A DNA stretch of 32,888 nt from Lachnospiraceae bacterium (GTDB lineage Bacteria; Bacillota_A; Clostridia; Lachnospirales; Lachnospiraceae): NCBI GenBank assembly GCA_900764695.1, contig CAAFOY010000101.1, positions 1-32,888 of the forward strand, in the 5' to 3' direction. Below the pieces are notes generated by a model that saw nothing but the letters and a program-made list of their open reading frames with translations, made no database searches and was not told where the DNA came from. A program made the position numbers and the translations under genes. Positions 7,487 through 16,408 of the stretch are shown here, piece after piece. Each line of letters opens with the position of its first letter. Positions within the stretch are counted from its first letter, which is position 1.

Positions 7487-10259
7487 ATTAGTTATGTGTG
7501 GTTTTGGACCTTATGCAGACAAAACCGTAGTTGATTTTACATTATTAGGTGAAAGCGGATTGTATTTGATTACAGGTGATACAGGAGCCGGAAAGACGAC
7601 TATATTTGATGCAATTTCATATGCTCTTTATGGAGAGGCAAGCGGACAGGTAAGAGAAGTGAAATCTCTTAGAAGCAAATATGCTGATGATGAAACGGAA
7701 AGCTATGTTGAATTAGAATTTGAATATAGAGATGAAAAATATAAAATCAGAAGAATTCCTGAATATATGCGTAAAGCAAAACGTGGGGACAAACTGGTTG
7801 TACAGAAGGAAGAGGCAGAATTATATTTTCTTACTAAGGACAGAGAACCAATTATAAATAAAAAGAATGTAAATGATGCAGTTACAGAAATTATAGGACT
7901 AGATAGAGGACAATTCTCTCAGATTGCCATGATTGCACAGGGAGATTTTATGAAAGTTCTGCTTACGGGAACTGATGAACGTAGTAAAATTTTAAGAAAG
8001 ATATTTAATACAAATGAATATCTTGATTTACAGGAAAAATTAAAAAGAAAAAAGAATGAACTTAAGTTTAAGTATCAGGATATTGAGAAGTCAATCAAAA
8101 ATTACATTGTAAGTGTTCAGTGTGGCAATGATGAAAATGATAAAGAAAAATTAAAACAGATTATTGATGACAACACATTTTGGAAGACAGAAGATATTAA
8201 TAATTTTATTTTAGAACTTATTAATAAAGACAAAGATTTGTTAAAAACTTTAGAAGAAAATAAAAAAGAAGTTAATAAGAATCTTGAAAAAATTAATGAG
8301 ACAATTGGTAAAACAGAAAATGTTTTGGCAGGTATGAAAAACAGTGAAAATAATGAAAATGAACTTGCTAAAGTATTAGAAGTTATGCCGAAGCTCTTAG
8401 AAGATTATAATTTGCAAAAAGAGACGGAAAGTGAACGCGAAAAGCTTGCAACTGAAATCGAGATAGAAAAACAAAAACTTGAAAGCTACAATGAACTTAC
8501 TAAAGAACTTGAAAGTTTACATAACAGACAGGTAAATTTGATAAAATTAACAAATAAAGAAACTAAAATTAAAGACGATGTAGAAAATAATGAAAATAGT
8601 ATTTTGATTTCTGAAAAAAGGCTTGAAGAAATAAAAGGCTGCGAAGTTGAATTTGAAAAATGCCAGAGCAGCATTAAGAGTGTTGAGGATAAGATAAATC
8701 TTTATTCTAATTTGAAAAAATTGTTTAAAAAATATGTTGAAGTCAAAGATGAGCATAAGTCTTTAAAGGAAAAATATGTGGAAAGCGTTAATGAGTATAA
8801 TAACGCATCACAAAATTATGAAAGTCTTATGGCTAAGTACATGGATGCGCAGGCTGGTATGCTTGGACAAAATCTGAAAGAGGGAGAACCTTGTCCTGTT
8901 TGTGGTTCGACAAGTCATCCTCATATAACTGAGGCTAAAGATGAAATTCCGTCTGAGAAAGATTTGAAAAATGCTAAAAATCTTAGACAGAAAAAGGAAG
9001 AGAAAAGAAGTGAAATTTCAGGTAATTTGAGGGCGAAAATTACAGAAATCGATTCGTTGAAAGAAAGAATAGATGATGTAGTAAATGAAAATCCAAATGA
9101 ATTTGCTGAAAGCATAGATGAGAATAGCTTTAATATTTTAGAAGAAAATACAAAGAAGTTAAACGATGATATAAAGAACTTAAATGTTAAAGCTAAAGAA
9201 TTGTCAGATTTTAAAGAAGAGAAGAAAACAATTGAAGAAAATTTGCCTAAACTAAAGAACGAACTTGAAAGTAAAAAAACAGAAATTGTGGAAATTTCAA
9301 ATAAAATAATTGAAGAAAATACTAATATTGCAAATGCAAATATCAGAATAGAAGAACTTCAGTCTAAACTTAAATACTCAAGTCTGAAAGAAGCAGAGGA
9401 ATATATCAGCAGTTTGCAGGATAAAAGAAACAGGCTTATTAAGTTATTTGAAAAGGCAAGAGATAACTATGAAGAAGCAAAGGAAAGAAAATCCGGGCTT
9501 GAAAATGCGATAGCGGCTTTGAAAAATCAATTTAAAAATTCAAAGGTTGAAGATTTGGATGAATTAAAGGAAGAAAAGAAGCAGCTTCAAAGTATGGAAA
9601 AGGAACTTGGAAAGAGTGAAAAAGAAGTTCATTCACGACTGGATATGAATAAATTTGCAAATGAAAGAATTGAGAAGTGTATGGATGAAGCCGTGGAAGT
9701 AGAAGATAAGCTGCAGGTTGTTGGCAGTCTGGCGGATACATGCAATGGAACTCTTTCTTCGAAGTCAAGAATTACTTTAGAAACCTATGTCCAAATGGAA
9801 ATGTTTGATAGAATTATAGTCAAGGCAAATAGCCATTTCAGGGATATGACTTCAGGTCAGTATGAGTTGAAGAGAAAGCGTGAAGCTGACAATAAGGTAA
9901 GCAAGAGCGGATTAGAGTTAAATGTTATCGATTATTATAGTGGAAGTGAAAGGGATATAAAAACTCTTTCAGGTGGAGAATCATTTAAAGCTTCTTTGTC
10001 GATGGCATTAGGTTTGTCTGACGAAATCCAGGCTAAGTCCGGAGGAATAAAGATTGATACATTATTTGTAGATGAGGGATTTGGATCATTGGATGGAGAA
10101 TCGCTTGAAAGTGCAATGAGGGCATTAAGTTCGATTACAGATGTAGGAAGACTTGTAGGGATTATATCGCATGTATCAGAACTTAAGACCAGAATTGACA
10201 GGCAGATTGTGGTTACGAAAGACAAAGAGAAAGGAAGCAAACTTGAAATAATAAATTAA
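7473..10259 (+). CDS. sbcC: Nuclease SbcCD subunit C (Rad50-type ATPase)
   Basis: SMC/Rad50-like ATPase partner of SbcD. The 928-residue product has Walker A GDTGAGKT (35-42), two long coiled-coil arms of charged heptads, a zinc-hook CPVCG (Cys474 and Cys477) near the middle, the ABC signature LSGGES (832-837) and Walker B VDEGFGSLD (D867, E868). All catalytic parts are present and the length fits Firmicutes SbcC. Translation probably couples to sbcD: the ATG lies inside the sbcD end and is preceded by GGAGG at 7462-7466. No terminator is visible between sbcC and the next gene. Confidence 0.95.
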   Translation: MRPIKLVMCGFGPYADKTVVDFTLLGESGLYLITGDTGAGKTTIFDAISYALYGEASGQVREVKSLRSKYADDETESYVELEFEYRDEKYKIRRIPEYMRKAKRGDKLVVQKEEAELYFLTKDREPIINKKNVNDAVTEIIGLDRGQFSQIAMIAQGDFMKVLLTGTDERSKILRKIFNTNEYLDLQEKLKRKKNELKFKYQDIEKSIKNYIVSVQCGNDENDKEKLKQIIDDNTFWKTEDINNFILELINKDKDLLKTLEENKKEVNKNLEKINETIGKTENVLAGMKNSENNENELAKVLEVMPKLLEDYNLQKETESEREKLATEIEIEKQKLESYNELTKELESLHNRQVNLIKLTNKETKIKDDVENNENSILISEKRLEEIKGCEVEFEKCQSSIKSVEDKINLYSNLKKLFKKYVEVKDEHKSLKEKYVESVNEYNNASQNYESLMAKYMDAQAGMLGQNLKEGEPCPVCGSTSHPHITEAKDEIPSEKDLKNAKNLRQKKEEKRSEISGNLRAKITEIDSLKERIDDVVNENPNEFAESIDENSFNILEENTKKLNDDIKNLNVKAKELSDFKEEKKTIEENLPKLKNELESKKTEIVEISNKIIEENTNIANANIRIEELQSKLKYSSLKEAEEYISSLQDKRNRLIKLFEKARDNYEEAKERKSGLENAIAALKNQFKNSKVEDLDELKEEKKQLQSMEKELGKSEKEVHSRLDMNKFANERIEKCMDEAVEVEDKLQVVGSLADTCNGTLSSKSRITLETYVQMEMFDRIIVKANSHFRDMTSGQYELKRKREADNKVSKSGLELNVIDYYSGSERDIKTLSGGESFKASLSMALGLSDEIQAKSGGIKIDTLFVDEGFGSLDGESLESAMRALSSITDVGRLVGIISHVSELKTRIDRQIVVTKDKEKGSKLEIIN

Positions 10260-10354
10260 ATGTAAATTGTGTTGATAGGGAATTCAGATTGACTATTAAA
10301 ATTAGTGACAAATTTAAAACGAAAGGTGTGTAATAATACACAAAGGTAAAAATA

Positions 10355-11008
10355 GTGAAAAATATATTTGACAGTGAAGGAAAATTAATGACATTTTTAG
10401 ATGGATTTGCAGATGTAATGGTTTTGGCAATATTGTGGGTAATTTGTTCTTTGCCAATAATTACAGTTGGCGCATCTACAACAGCATTTTACTCAGTAAT
10501 GATGAAATTAGTTGTTGGTGAGGAGTCATATGTGGTAAGAAGTTTCTTTAAGGCTTTTAAGGAGAATTTTAAAATATCAACAATTGTATGGCTTATAATG
10601 GGAACAATCGGAGGATTAGTTTGTACAAGTCTTTATATTGTATTTAACTCATCTAAGGTAGGAAGCAAATTGTTTTATGCATTACCATTTTATTTGTTAG
10701 TACTCATTATTTATACAATGACGATTAATTTTGTATTCCCATATATCGCAAAATTTTATGATACTGTTAAGAGGACTTTAATGATTTCATTAATATTTTC
10801 AACAAGACATTTTCTTCAGTCAATTTTACTTATTATAATTGATGTAGCAATATTCATATTTGCTTTTAAGATTCCGGCGTTATTTATTTTATTCCCATTA
10901 ATATCAGGATTTTGCCATGCAAAAGTATATCAAAAGATATTTGCTAAAATAATTGATGCAAGAGATGAAGAGAATAGTGAAAGTAATATGGTACAGGAAT
11001 TAGATTAA
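10355..11008 (+). CDS. YesL-like (DUF624) membrane protein
   Basis: A 217-residue protein with about five membrane segments. The N-terminal pattern (SLPIITVGASTTAFYSVMMK, preceded by a membrane segment ending in ICSL) is the hallmark of the YesL/DUF624 family. These are often found beside carbohydrate-uptake genes, but their biochemical role is unknown. Translation starts at GTG 10355 with AAAGG eight bases upstream. The gene lies alone between sbcC and the EAL-domain gene, 86 bp before the latter, and has a short hydrophilic C-terminal tail. I assign the family, not a function. Confidence 0.8.
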   Translation: MKNIFDSEGKLMTFLDGFADVMVLAILWVICSLPIITVGASTTAFYSVMMKLVVGEESYVVRSFFKAFKENFKISTIVWLIMGTIGGLVCTSLYIVFNSSKVGSKLFYALPFYLLVLIIYTMTINFVFPYIAKFYDTVKRTLMISLIFSTRHFLQSILLIIIDVAIFIFAFKIPALFILFPLISGFCHAKVYQKIFAKIIDARDEENSESNMVQELD

Positions 11009-11094
11009 AAGTGTATGTTTATATAGAGTAATGTGGTAAAATAAATACGGGTGAGAGTAAATTGAAACTATTAATTTACAAAGGGAGAATTTGA

Positions 11095-13371
11095 ATGGGG
11101 AAATACATGATTATTCCATATATCTTATTGGGGGTAATGGATGTAAGGTATCTTAAATTAAGTTTAATACATAAAAATAGGACAGGAAAAAGCATTGCAT
11201 TATTTATGGAGAGTAATCTTGTTGCAGTAATACTCGGAATTATAATGCAGGGTATTGGTTCGAATTTTATAGATAGCATTCTTATATGGCCATTTTATGC
11301 ATGCTTTACATGGATGATATTGGCATTAATAGAATATGCATTTGAATATACAGGGTTAGGTAAAGCATTTGAATGCTTCAAATATATTAAAAGAGCTGTG
11401 TTTGTATTTACAATTGTGGATACTATAAATATGTTTATACATTCAATTATTAGAATTGAGAATGTAAGGATGAATAAAAGTGGTGTGGCTGCATGGCTTT
11501 ATAATTTGGGATATGATGCACACATATTTATTACATATGTATTTGTCGCAGTTTTTATATTGTGCTTCATATACCGTATATTAAATTCGCCACGTATTTA
11601 TAAGGTGAAATATATGCAGATATTAACATGCATGATAATTGTGTCCTGCATTAATATTGTAATGTTTCAGCTTAGATTGTGGGAGAATGTATCATTATTG
11701 TTTTATGGTATATTAGGTGCATTTGTTTATGAAATAACATTTCAATATAGTCATAAAGTTGTTAAGAACAGGGCACTGCAGAAAATTGCTGAGGAATCAG
11801 AACTGCCGATGGTAGTATTCGGCACAGATGATAGCATAATTGCCTATAATAAAGAAGCGGAAAGATTATTTGATAAATGCACACAAAAGTGTTCGCTTGA
11901 GGAATTTTGTAAAGCATATAATTTATATACACCTGCCGCGTTAGAGAAAACTTATCACAAAAAAATAAGTATTATGCATGAAGATAAGAAACTTTATTTT
12001 CAGTGTAAATATGGCGAATTATGTGAAAATGATAATATAGCATATGCAAAATACTTTGTATTTGAAGATATAACGGAAATAACAATCGTTAATTCTGTTA
12101 TGAGATATTTGGAAACTCATGATGAACTTACAGGACTGTACAATATGAAGAGGTTCTATGAAAAAGTAAATGAGATAACAAATAAATACCCAGATGATAA
12201 ATTTGCAATTATGATATTTAACATATCAAGATTTAAAATCGTAAACGATATGTTTGGAAGAAAAATGGGTGATGCCATTCTTAAGCAGATTTCAGAAAAC
12301 TGTTTAGCGCAGTGCTCTGATAAAAGGGTATATGCGAGAGTGGAAAGTGATAATTTTATTACATTATGTCCTAAGAGTGATTTGGTAATAAAAGACCTTG
12401 AGAAGAAAAGAAATATAAAGGTTACTTATAACAACATCACATGTACTGTTCATATCAGATATGGAATTTATGAAGTAGATTATGATTCTAAAGTTGATGT
12501 TGGAACTATGTGTGATAGGGCAAGAATGGCGCTTGACTCTATAAAGAATAATGGAAATTGTGTTGCAGCAGTTTATAATGATAATCTTAGAAATAAAATT
12601 TTAAAAGAGCATATGTATAAAGAAGAACTTACAAGTGCCATAGAAAATGAAGATTTTAAAGTTTATCTTCAACCCCAGGTCAGATGCGAAGATGGATTGG
12701 TAAAAGGAGCAGAGGCTCTTGTGAGATGGGAACACAGAAAATTAGGATTAATTCCACCTGGAGATTTTATAGAGTTCTTTGAACAAAATGGCTTGATTAC
12801 AGAACTTGATATGTATGTGTGGGAGAAAGTATGCCAGATTCTTAAACAGTGGAAAGAGGAAGGCAGAGATGACTATATTGCAGTAAATATTTCAATGAAG
12901 GATTTTTACATTATAGATTTATATAAAGTGTTTACAAATCTTATCGAAAAGTACGGAATTGATAAAAATAAGCTTAGACTTGAAATTACTGAAAGTGCAT
13001 TTACTCTTGATTTAGAGAAAAATGTAAATGTAATAAAAAAACTTCAAATGTTTGGATTTATTGTAGAAATGGATGATTTTGGAAGTGGATATTCATCTCT
13101 TAATGCCTTAAAAGATATTCCGGTTAACATTATAAAGATGGATATGAGGTTTGTATCACAAACACAGGATCCTGCAAGAGCAGATACAATTATCAGAATG
13201 ATTCTTGCCATGGCAAAAGAACTTAACATGGAAGTTGTTGCAGAGGGTGTTGAAACAGTTGAACAGGCTGAAAAGTTAAAGCAGTATGGTTGTTCGTATA
13301 TTCAGGGATATTTATATGCAAAGCCTATGCCGGCAGAAGAATATCTTGAATTTGTAAAAAATATGAAGTAG
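11095..13371 (+). CDS. Membrane c-di-GMP phosphodiesterase: multi-TM, PAS-like, degenerate GGDEF, EAL
   Basis: A 758-residue signalling protein. Residues 1 to about 215 hold seven or so membrane helices, a likely sensor. A PAS-like segment follows (about 225-330), then a GGDEF-fold domain starting at HDELTGLYN, and an EAL domain to the end. The cyclase motif is lost: GGDEF is replaced by ESDNF (417-421), and the usual first metal Asp is Asn (FNISRFK). The EAL domain keeps its catalytic set: EAL (540-542), VNIS, ITES, DDFGSGYSSL, IKMD and AEGVE. The protein should therefore degrade c-di-GMP and use its GGDEF domain at most for regulation. GGGAG six to nine bases before the ATG supports the start. 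No c-di-GMP riboswitch is seen nearby. Confidence 0.9.
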   Translation: MGKYMIIPYILLGVMDVRYLKLSLIHKNRTGKSIALFMESNLVAVILGIIMQGIGSNFIDSILIWPFYACFTWMILALIEYAFEYTGLGKAFECFKYIKRAVFVFTIVDTINMFIHSIIRIENVRMNKSGVAAWLYNLGYDAHIFITYVFVAVFILCFIYRILNSPRIYKVKYMQILTCMIIVSCINIVMFQLRLWENVSLLFYGILGAFVYEITFQYSHKVVKNRALQKIAEESELPMVVFGTDDSIIAYNKEAERLFDKCTQKCSLEEFCKAYNLYTPAALEKTYHKKISIMHEDKKLYFQCKYGELCENDNIAYAKYFVFEDITEITIVNSVMRYLETHDELTGLYNMKRFYEKVNEITNKYPDDKFAIMIFNISRFKIVNDMFGRKMGDAILKQISENCLAQCSDKRVYARVESDNFITLCPKSDLVIKDLEKKRNIKVTYNNITCTVHIRYGIYEVDYDSKVDVGTMCDRARMALDSIKNNGNCVAAVYNDNLRNKILKEHMYKEELTSAIENEDFKVYLQPQVRCEDGLVKGAEALVRWEHRKLGLIPPGDFIEFFEQNGLITELDMYVWEKVCQILKQWKEEGRDDYIAVNISMKDFYIIDLYKVFTNLIEKYGIDKNKLRLEITESAFTLDLEKNVNVIKKLQMFGFIVEMDDFGSGYSSLNALKDIPVNIIKMDMRFVSQTQDPARADTIIRMILAMAKELNMEVVAEGVETVEQAEKLKQYGCSYIQGYLYAKPMPAEEYLEFVKNMK

Positions 13372-13494
13372 GGAAATTTTAAAAGATAAAAGAAAATTAT
13401 ATATGGTAAACATTAAAATTTTAAATAAGTAAAAGAGTAGGGAAATCTCTAAGAATGTAAGAAAATTTGAAAGAAGAACAAGCAATTAAATAGT

Positions 13495-13662
13495 GAGGAA
13501 TATTATACTTGATGAAAGGGCATTTGGCGCCGTCGGTTCAAATATTCGGCGCATAGTCCGGCTGAAACTGTAGGTTTCAAAGCCGGTCTGTGTGCTGAAT
13601 GTTTAGAACTGCTACGAGCGACAAGCAGCGCGAGCGTCCTTTCAGGAAGTCTAATATTCCTC
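13495..13662 (+). ncRNA. Structured RNA with 6S RNA-like architecture
   Basis: A 168-nt element in the 334-bp gap before galM, visibly richer in G+C than its surroundings. Closing stem: 13495-13520 pairs with 13637-13662 (23 of 26 positions). Terminal helix: 13535-13539 with 13606-13610, a bulged A, 13540-13556 with 13588-13604 (17 consecutive pairs), then 13558-13563 with 13581-13586 and 13564-13569 with 13573-13578, closed by a 3-nt loop. Between stem and helix is an asymmetric bubble (13521-13534 and 13611-13636) whose 3' strand can form a small hairpin (about 13609-13613 with 13624-13628). A closing stem, an open bubble and a long terminal hairpin are the plan of 6S RNA, which mimics an open promoter and sequesters housekeeping RNA polymerase. 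Four G-U pairs in the 17-bp helix would be A-C mismatches on the other strand, so the + strand is the transcript. A weak TTGAAA (13467-13472) is the only promoter hint. Alternatives are a galM leader or a folded repeat. Confidence 0.6.
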
Positions 13663-13705
13663 GCGTCCATAATTGTTGTAAAATTACAAGAATAAGGAGA
13701 TTCAG

Positions 13706-14755
13706 ATGAAGATTAGTGAATTTGGAAAAACAAAAAATGGGGAACAGACACATTTATTTACTCTTGAAAATAGCAATGGAATGAAAGTTAAAGTATGCGA
13801 TTATGGTGCAACTCTAGTTTCATTAATTGTGCCGGATAAAGATGGAAAAGACACGGATATAGTTTTAGGCTATGATAATGTTGACCCGTATCAGGGCGCA
13901 TCAGCTTTTTTTGGAGCAAATGTAGGTAGAAATGCCAATAGAATCAAAGGTGCAAGGTGCATAATTGATGGAGTTGAATACAATTTGGAAAGCAATGATG
14001 GTGACAATGGTAATAATCTTCATAGTGGTTCAAATTGTACAGCACTAAAAATGTGGAAAGCAATTTATGATGAGAATGTAAATGATAAGATTTCATTTGA
14101 AATATTAAGTAAAGATATGGAGCAGGGATTTCCGGGAAATTTAAAAGTGAATCTTACATACATACTTACAGAGGACAATGAATTGATTTTAAATTATAAA
14201 GGAACAACGGATAAAACTACAATTGCTAATTTCACAAATCACTCATACTACAATTTAAATGGCCATGATTCAGGTGAAGTATATGAGCAGAAATTAATGA
14301 TAAATGGTGATTATTTTACTCCATTTGCCACAAACAATTCTATTCCTTCAGGTGAGATTAGAAGCGTAAAAGGTACACCAATGGATTTTACGGAAATGAA
14401 ATCAATTGGGAGAGATATTGATGTTGAAGATGAACAGTTAAAATTTGGAACGGGATATGACCATAATTTTATGATAAATGGAAATGCTCATGAATTAAGA
14501 CTGGCGGCAAAAGCCATCGGAGATAAGTCAGGAATTAAGATGGAACTTTATACAGATACACCGGGATTACAACTTTATACAGCTAATTTTGTATCAGATG
14601 AATCAGGAAAAAATGGAGCAGTGTATAACAGACGACATGCATTTTGTCTTGAACCGCAGTATGTACCGGATAATATCAATAATGATAAATTTGAGTCGGC
14701 AATTTTAAAACCTGATGAAGAATATAATATGAATATAAAGTTAAAGTTTTTATAA
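13706..14755 (+). CDS. galM: Aldose 1-epimerase (galactose mutarotase)
   Basis: Cytoplasmic enzyme that interconverts alpha and beta anomers of galactose or glucose and so supplies alpha-galactose to galactokinase. The 349-residue product has the family motifs NVGRNANRI (72-80), NNLHSG (H106), TNHSYYNL (catalytic His179), GYDHNF (D252) and CLEPQ (catalytic base E316). Length is normal. AAGGAGA at 13694-13700 fixes the start. The gene converges on galT, and the two share a terminator hairpin. It lies just downstream of the structured RNA, so that element could in principle be its leader. Confidence 0.95.
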   Translation: MKISEFGKTKNGEQTHLFTLENSNGMKVKVCDYGATLVSLIVPDKDGKDTDIVLGYDNVDPYQGASAFFGANVGRNANRIKGARCIIDGVEYNLESNDGDNGNNLHSGSNCTALKMWKAIYDENVNDKISFEILSKDMEQGFPGNLKVNLTYILTEDNELILNYKGTTDKTTIANFTNHSYYNLNGHDSGEVYEQKLMINGDYFTPFATNNSIPSGEIRSVKGTPMDFTEMKSIGRDIDVEDEQLKFGTGYDHNFMINGNAHELRLAAKAIGDKSGIKMELYTDTPGLQLYTANFVSDESGKNGAVYNRRHAFCLEPQYVPDNINNDKFESAILKPDEEYNMNIKLKFL

Positions 14756-14762
14756 AAAGGGT

Positions 14763-14793
14763 GAGGCGTCTGCAGTAAAACTGCAGGCGCCTC
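14763..14793. terminator. Shared terminator hairpin between convergent galM and galT
   Basis: A 13-bp stem with one T-G pair (14763-14775 with 14781-14793) and a TAAAA loop. T tracts are better on the minus strand (TTTTTAT just past the stem in that direction) than on the plus strand (GTATATT). It probably ends the galKET transcript and helps end galM. Confidence 0.78.
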
Positions 14794-14819
14794 GTATATT
14801 AAAAGAAAATTTGAAAGCT

Positions 14820-16310
14820 TTATAATGTATCAATAAATCTTGTGAAAGCTTCAAGACCTTCAGGTGTACACTTGTAAACACCAGCGTCTTCGAGAACTTT
14901 TACAAATACTTTTCCAATTTCTGATTCAAGAATGTTCATAACATTTTCAGATGTAATGTCATTATATTTTGGAAGAAATTCATCAACCCAGTCAGCATGC
15001 TTAGAAATAGATTCATTGCTTCGTATATCTTTTTTATTTACGATATAATCAGCTAATGTTTGTATTTCACCTTTAAGTCTTGAAGGTAAAACTGCAAGAC
15101 CCATTACTTCAATAAGACCGATATTTTCTTTCTTAATATGATGAAGCTTTTCATGAGGATGATAAACACCAAGAGGATGTTCCTTTGTAGTAATATTATT
15201 TCGTAAAGCCAAATCAAGCTCATACATGCCATCCCTAAAACGGGCAATTGGTGTAATTGTGTTGTGTGGTTCACCATCTGTATTTGCATATATAAATGCA
15301 TCCTCATCAGTATAGTTTCTCCATTTATTTAAAATATGAGAACCTAATTCTACTAATCGGTTGCTGTCTTTTGATTTCAATCTGATTACTGAAAGTGGCC
15401 AATGAAGAATTGAACAATCTACATCTTCATAATCTTTAACTTTAAAAGTCTTGATTGAATCAGCTTTTGCCATTGCGAATGTATAATGTCCGCCCTGAAA
15501 ATGATCATGAGTTAAAATTGAACCACCTACAATTGGAAGGTCGGCATTTGAACCTAAGAAGTAGTGAGGCATTAATTTGATAAAATCGAATAACTTGATA
15601 AATGTTGCCTTTTCTATCTTCATAGGTGTGTGTGTGCCTGAAAATACAATACAATGTTCATTGTAGTAAACATAAGGAGAGTATTGAAATCCCCAGTCAC
15701 AATCATTTATCTTTATAGGGATTATACGGTGGTTTTCTCTTGCAGGGTGGTTAATGCGACCTGCATAACCTTCGTTTTCCATACAAAGCTGGCATTTAGG
15801 ATATGATACACTTGTGCTGTTTTTGGCAGCAGCAATAGCTTTAGGGTCTTTTTCAGGCTTTGAAAGATTGATAGTTATATCAATATCTCCGTACTCAGAA
15901 GGTACAACCCATTTTATATCTTTTTTTATTCTGTCGCGACGGATATAATTGCTGTTTTGAGAAAAATCATAGTAAAATTTAGTGGCATCTTCAGGAGATT
16001 TAGCATATTCCTTCCAGAAATTTTCTTGAACCTGTGAAGGACGTGGCATAATGCAGTTCATTAATTTTGTGTCAAATAAATCTCTGTAAGTTACGCTGTC
16101 TTCAATTATTCCTAATTTTACGGCTTCATCACAAAGAGCAACGAGAATATCGCCAAGGTTTTCTTCTTTGTCATCAACAGCCAAATCTGTATAATCATCT
16201 TTTCCAAATACTTCGAGGAGCAAATTAGTAGAATAAATTCTTTCACATTCAGGTATTAAGCCTGTGTTAATTCCATAATTAACTAATTTTTTTATATATA
16301 AATCTAACAT
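14820..16310 (-). CDS. galT: UDP-glucose--hexose-1-phosphate uridylyltransferase, class II (Firmicutes type)
   Basis: Leloir-pathway enzyme that exchanges UMP between UDP-glucose and galactose-1-phosphate. The 496-residue size and sequence match the longer Gram-positive class II GalT rather than the roughly 350-residue enterobacterial type. The active-site segment GGSILTHDHFQGG carries H268, H270 and Q272, equivalent to the HPHGQ motif of class I. A CQLC pair lies at 173-176. The gene is the last of galK-galE-galT on the minus strand, 98 bp after galE. AAAGG about ten bases before the ATG acts as ribosome site, and an AT-rich hairpin (16325-16355) lies in the gap. Confidence 0.94.
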   Translation of the reverse strand: MLDLYIKKLVNYGINTGLIPECERIYSTNLLLEVFGKDDYTDLAVDDKEENLGDILVALCDEAVKLGIIEDSVTYRDLFDTKLMNCIMPRPSQVQENFWKEYAKSPEDATKFYYDFSQNSNYIRRDRIKKDIKWVVPSEYGDIDITINLSKPEKDPKAIAAAKNSTSVSYPKCQLCMENEGYAGRINHPARENHRIIPIKINDCDWGFQYSPYVYYNEHCIVFSGTHTPMKIEKATFIKLFDFIKLMPHYFLGSNADLPIVGGSILTHDHFQGGHYTFAMAKADSIKTFKVKDYEDVDCSILHWPLSVIRLKSKDSNRLVELGSHILNKWRNYTDEDAFIYANTDGEPHNTITPIARFRDGMYELDLALRNNITTKEHPLGVYHPHEKLHHIKKENIGLIEVMGLAVLPSRLKGEIQTLADYIVNKKDIRSNESISKHADWVDEFLPKYNDITSENVMNILESEIGKVFVKVLEDAGVYKCTPEGLEAFTRFIDTL

Positions 16311-16324
16311 ATAACAACCTTTCT

Positions 16325-16355
16325 AAACTTTATATTTATGAATAAATATAAGTTT
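16325..16355 (-). other. AT-rich hairpin in the galE-galT intercistronic gap
   Basis: 16325-16339 pairs with 16342-16355: 14 pairs with one bulged T and almost no loop. On the minus strand it lies 15 bases before the galT start and no T tract follows, so it is unlikely to terminate. It may affect galT translation or message stability. Confidence 0.5.
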
Positions 16356-16408
16356 TAAGATATAATGCTAAGAACAGTTAAATCGCCTGTTAACATATAG
16401 TAGGAATT

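Noticed and set aside
13508..13520. Hammerhead-ribozyme-like word TGATGA-AA
   Set aside because: The invariant C before TGATGA is a T, the bases are mostly paired in the closing stem, and no GAAA-NUH core is correctly placed.
13530..13552. tRNA T-arm-like GGTTCAAAT
   Set aside because: No matching 5-bp T stem, anticodon arm or acceptor stem surrounds it; the bases fit better in the long helix of the structured RNA.
13495..13662. Retron or MITE interpretation of the inverted repeats
   Set aside because: No reverse transcriptase or transposase gene is nearby and no target-site duplication is clear. A non-autonomous repeat cannot be fully excluded without genome copy number.
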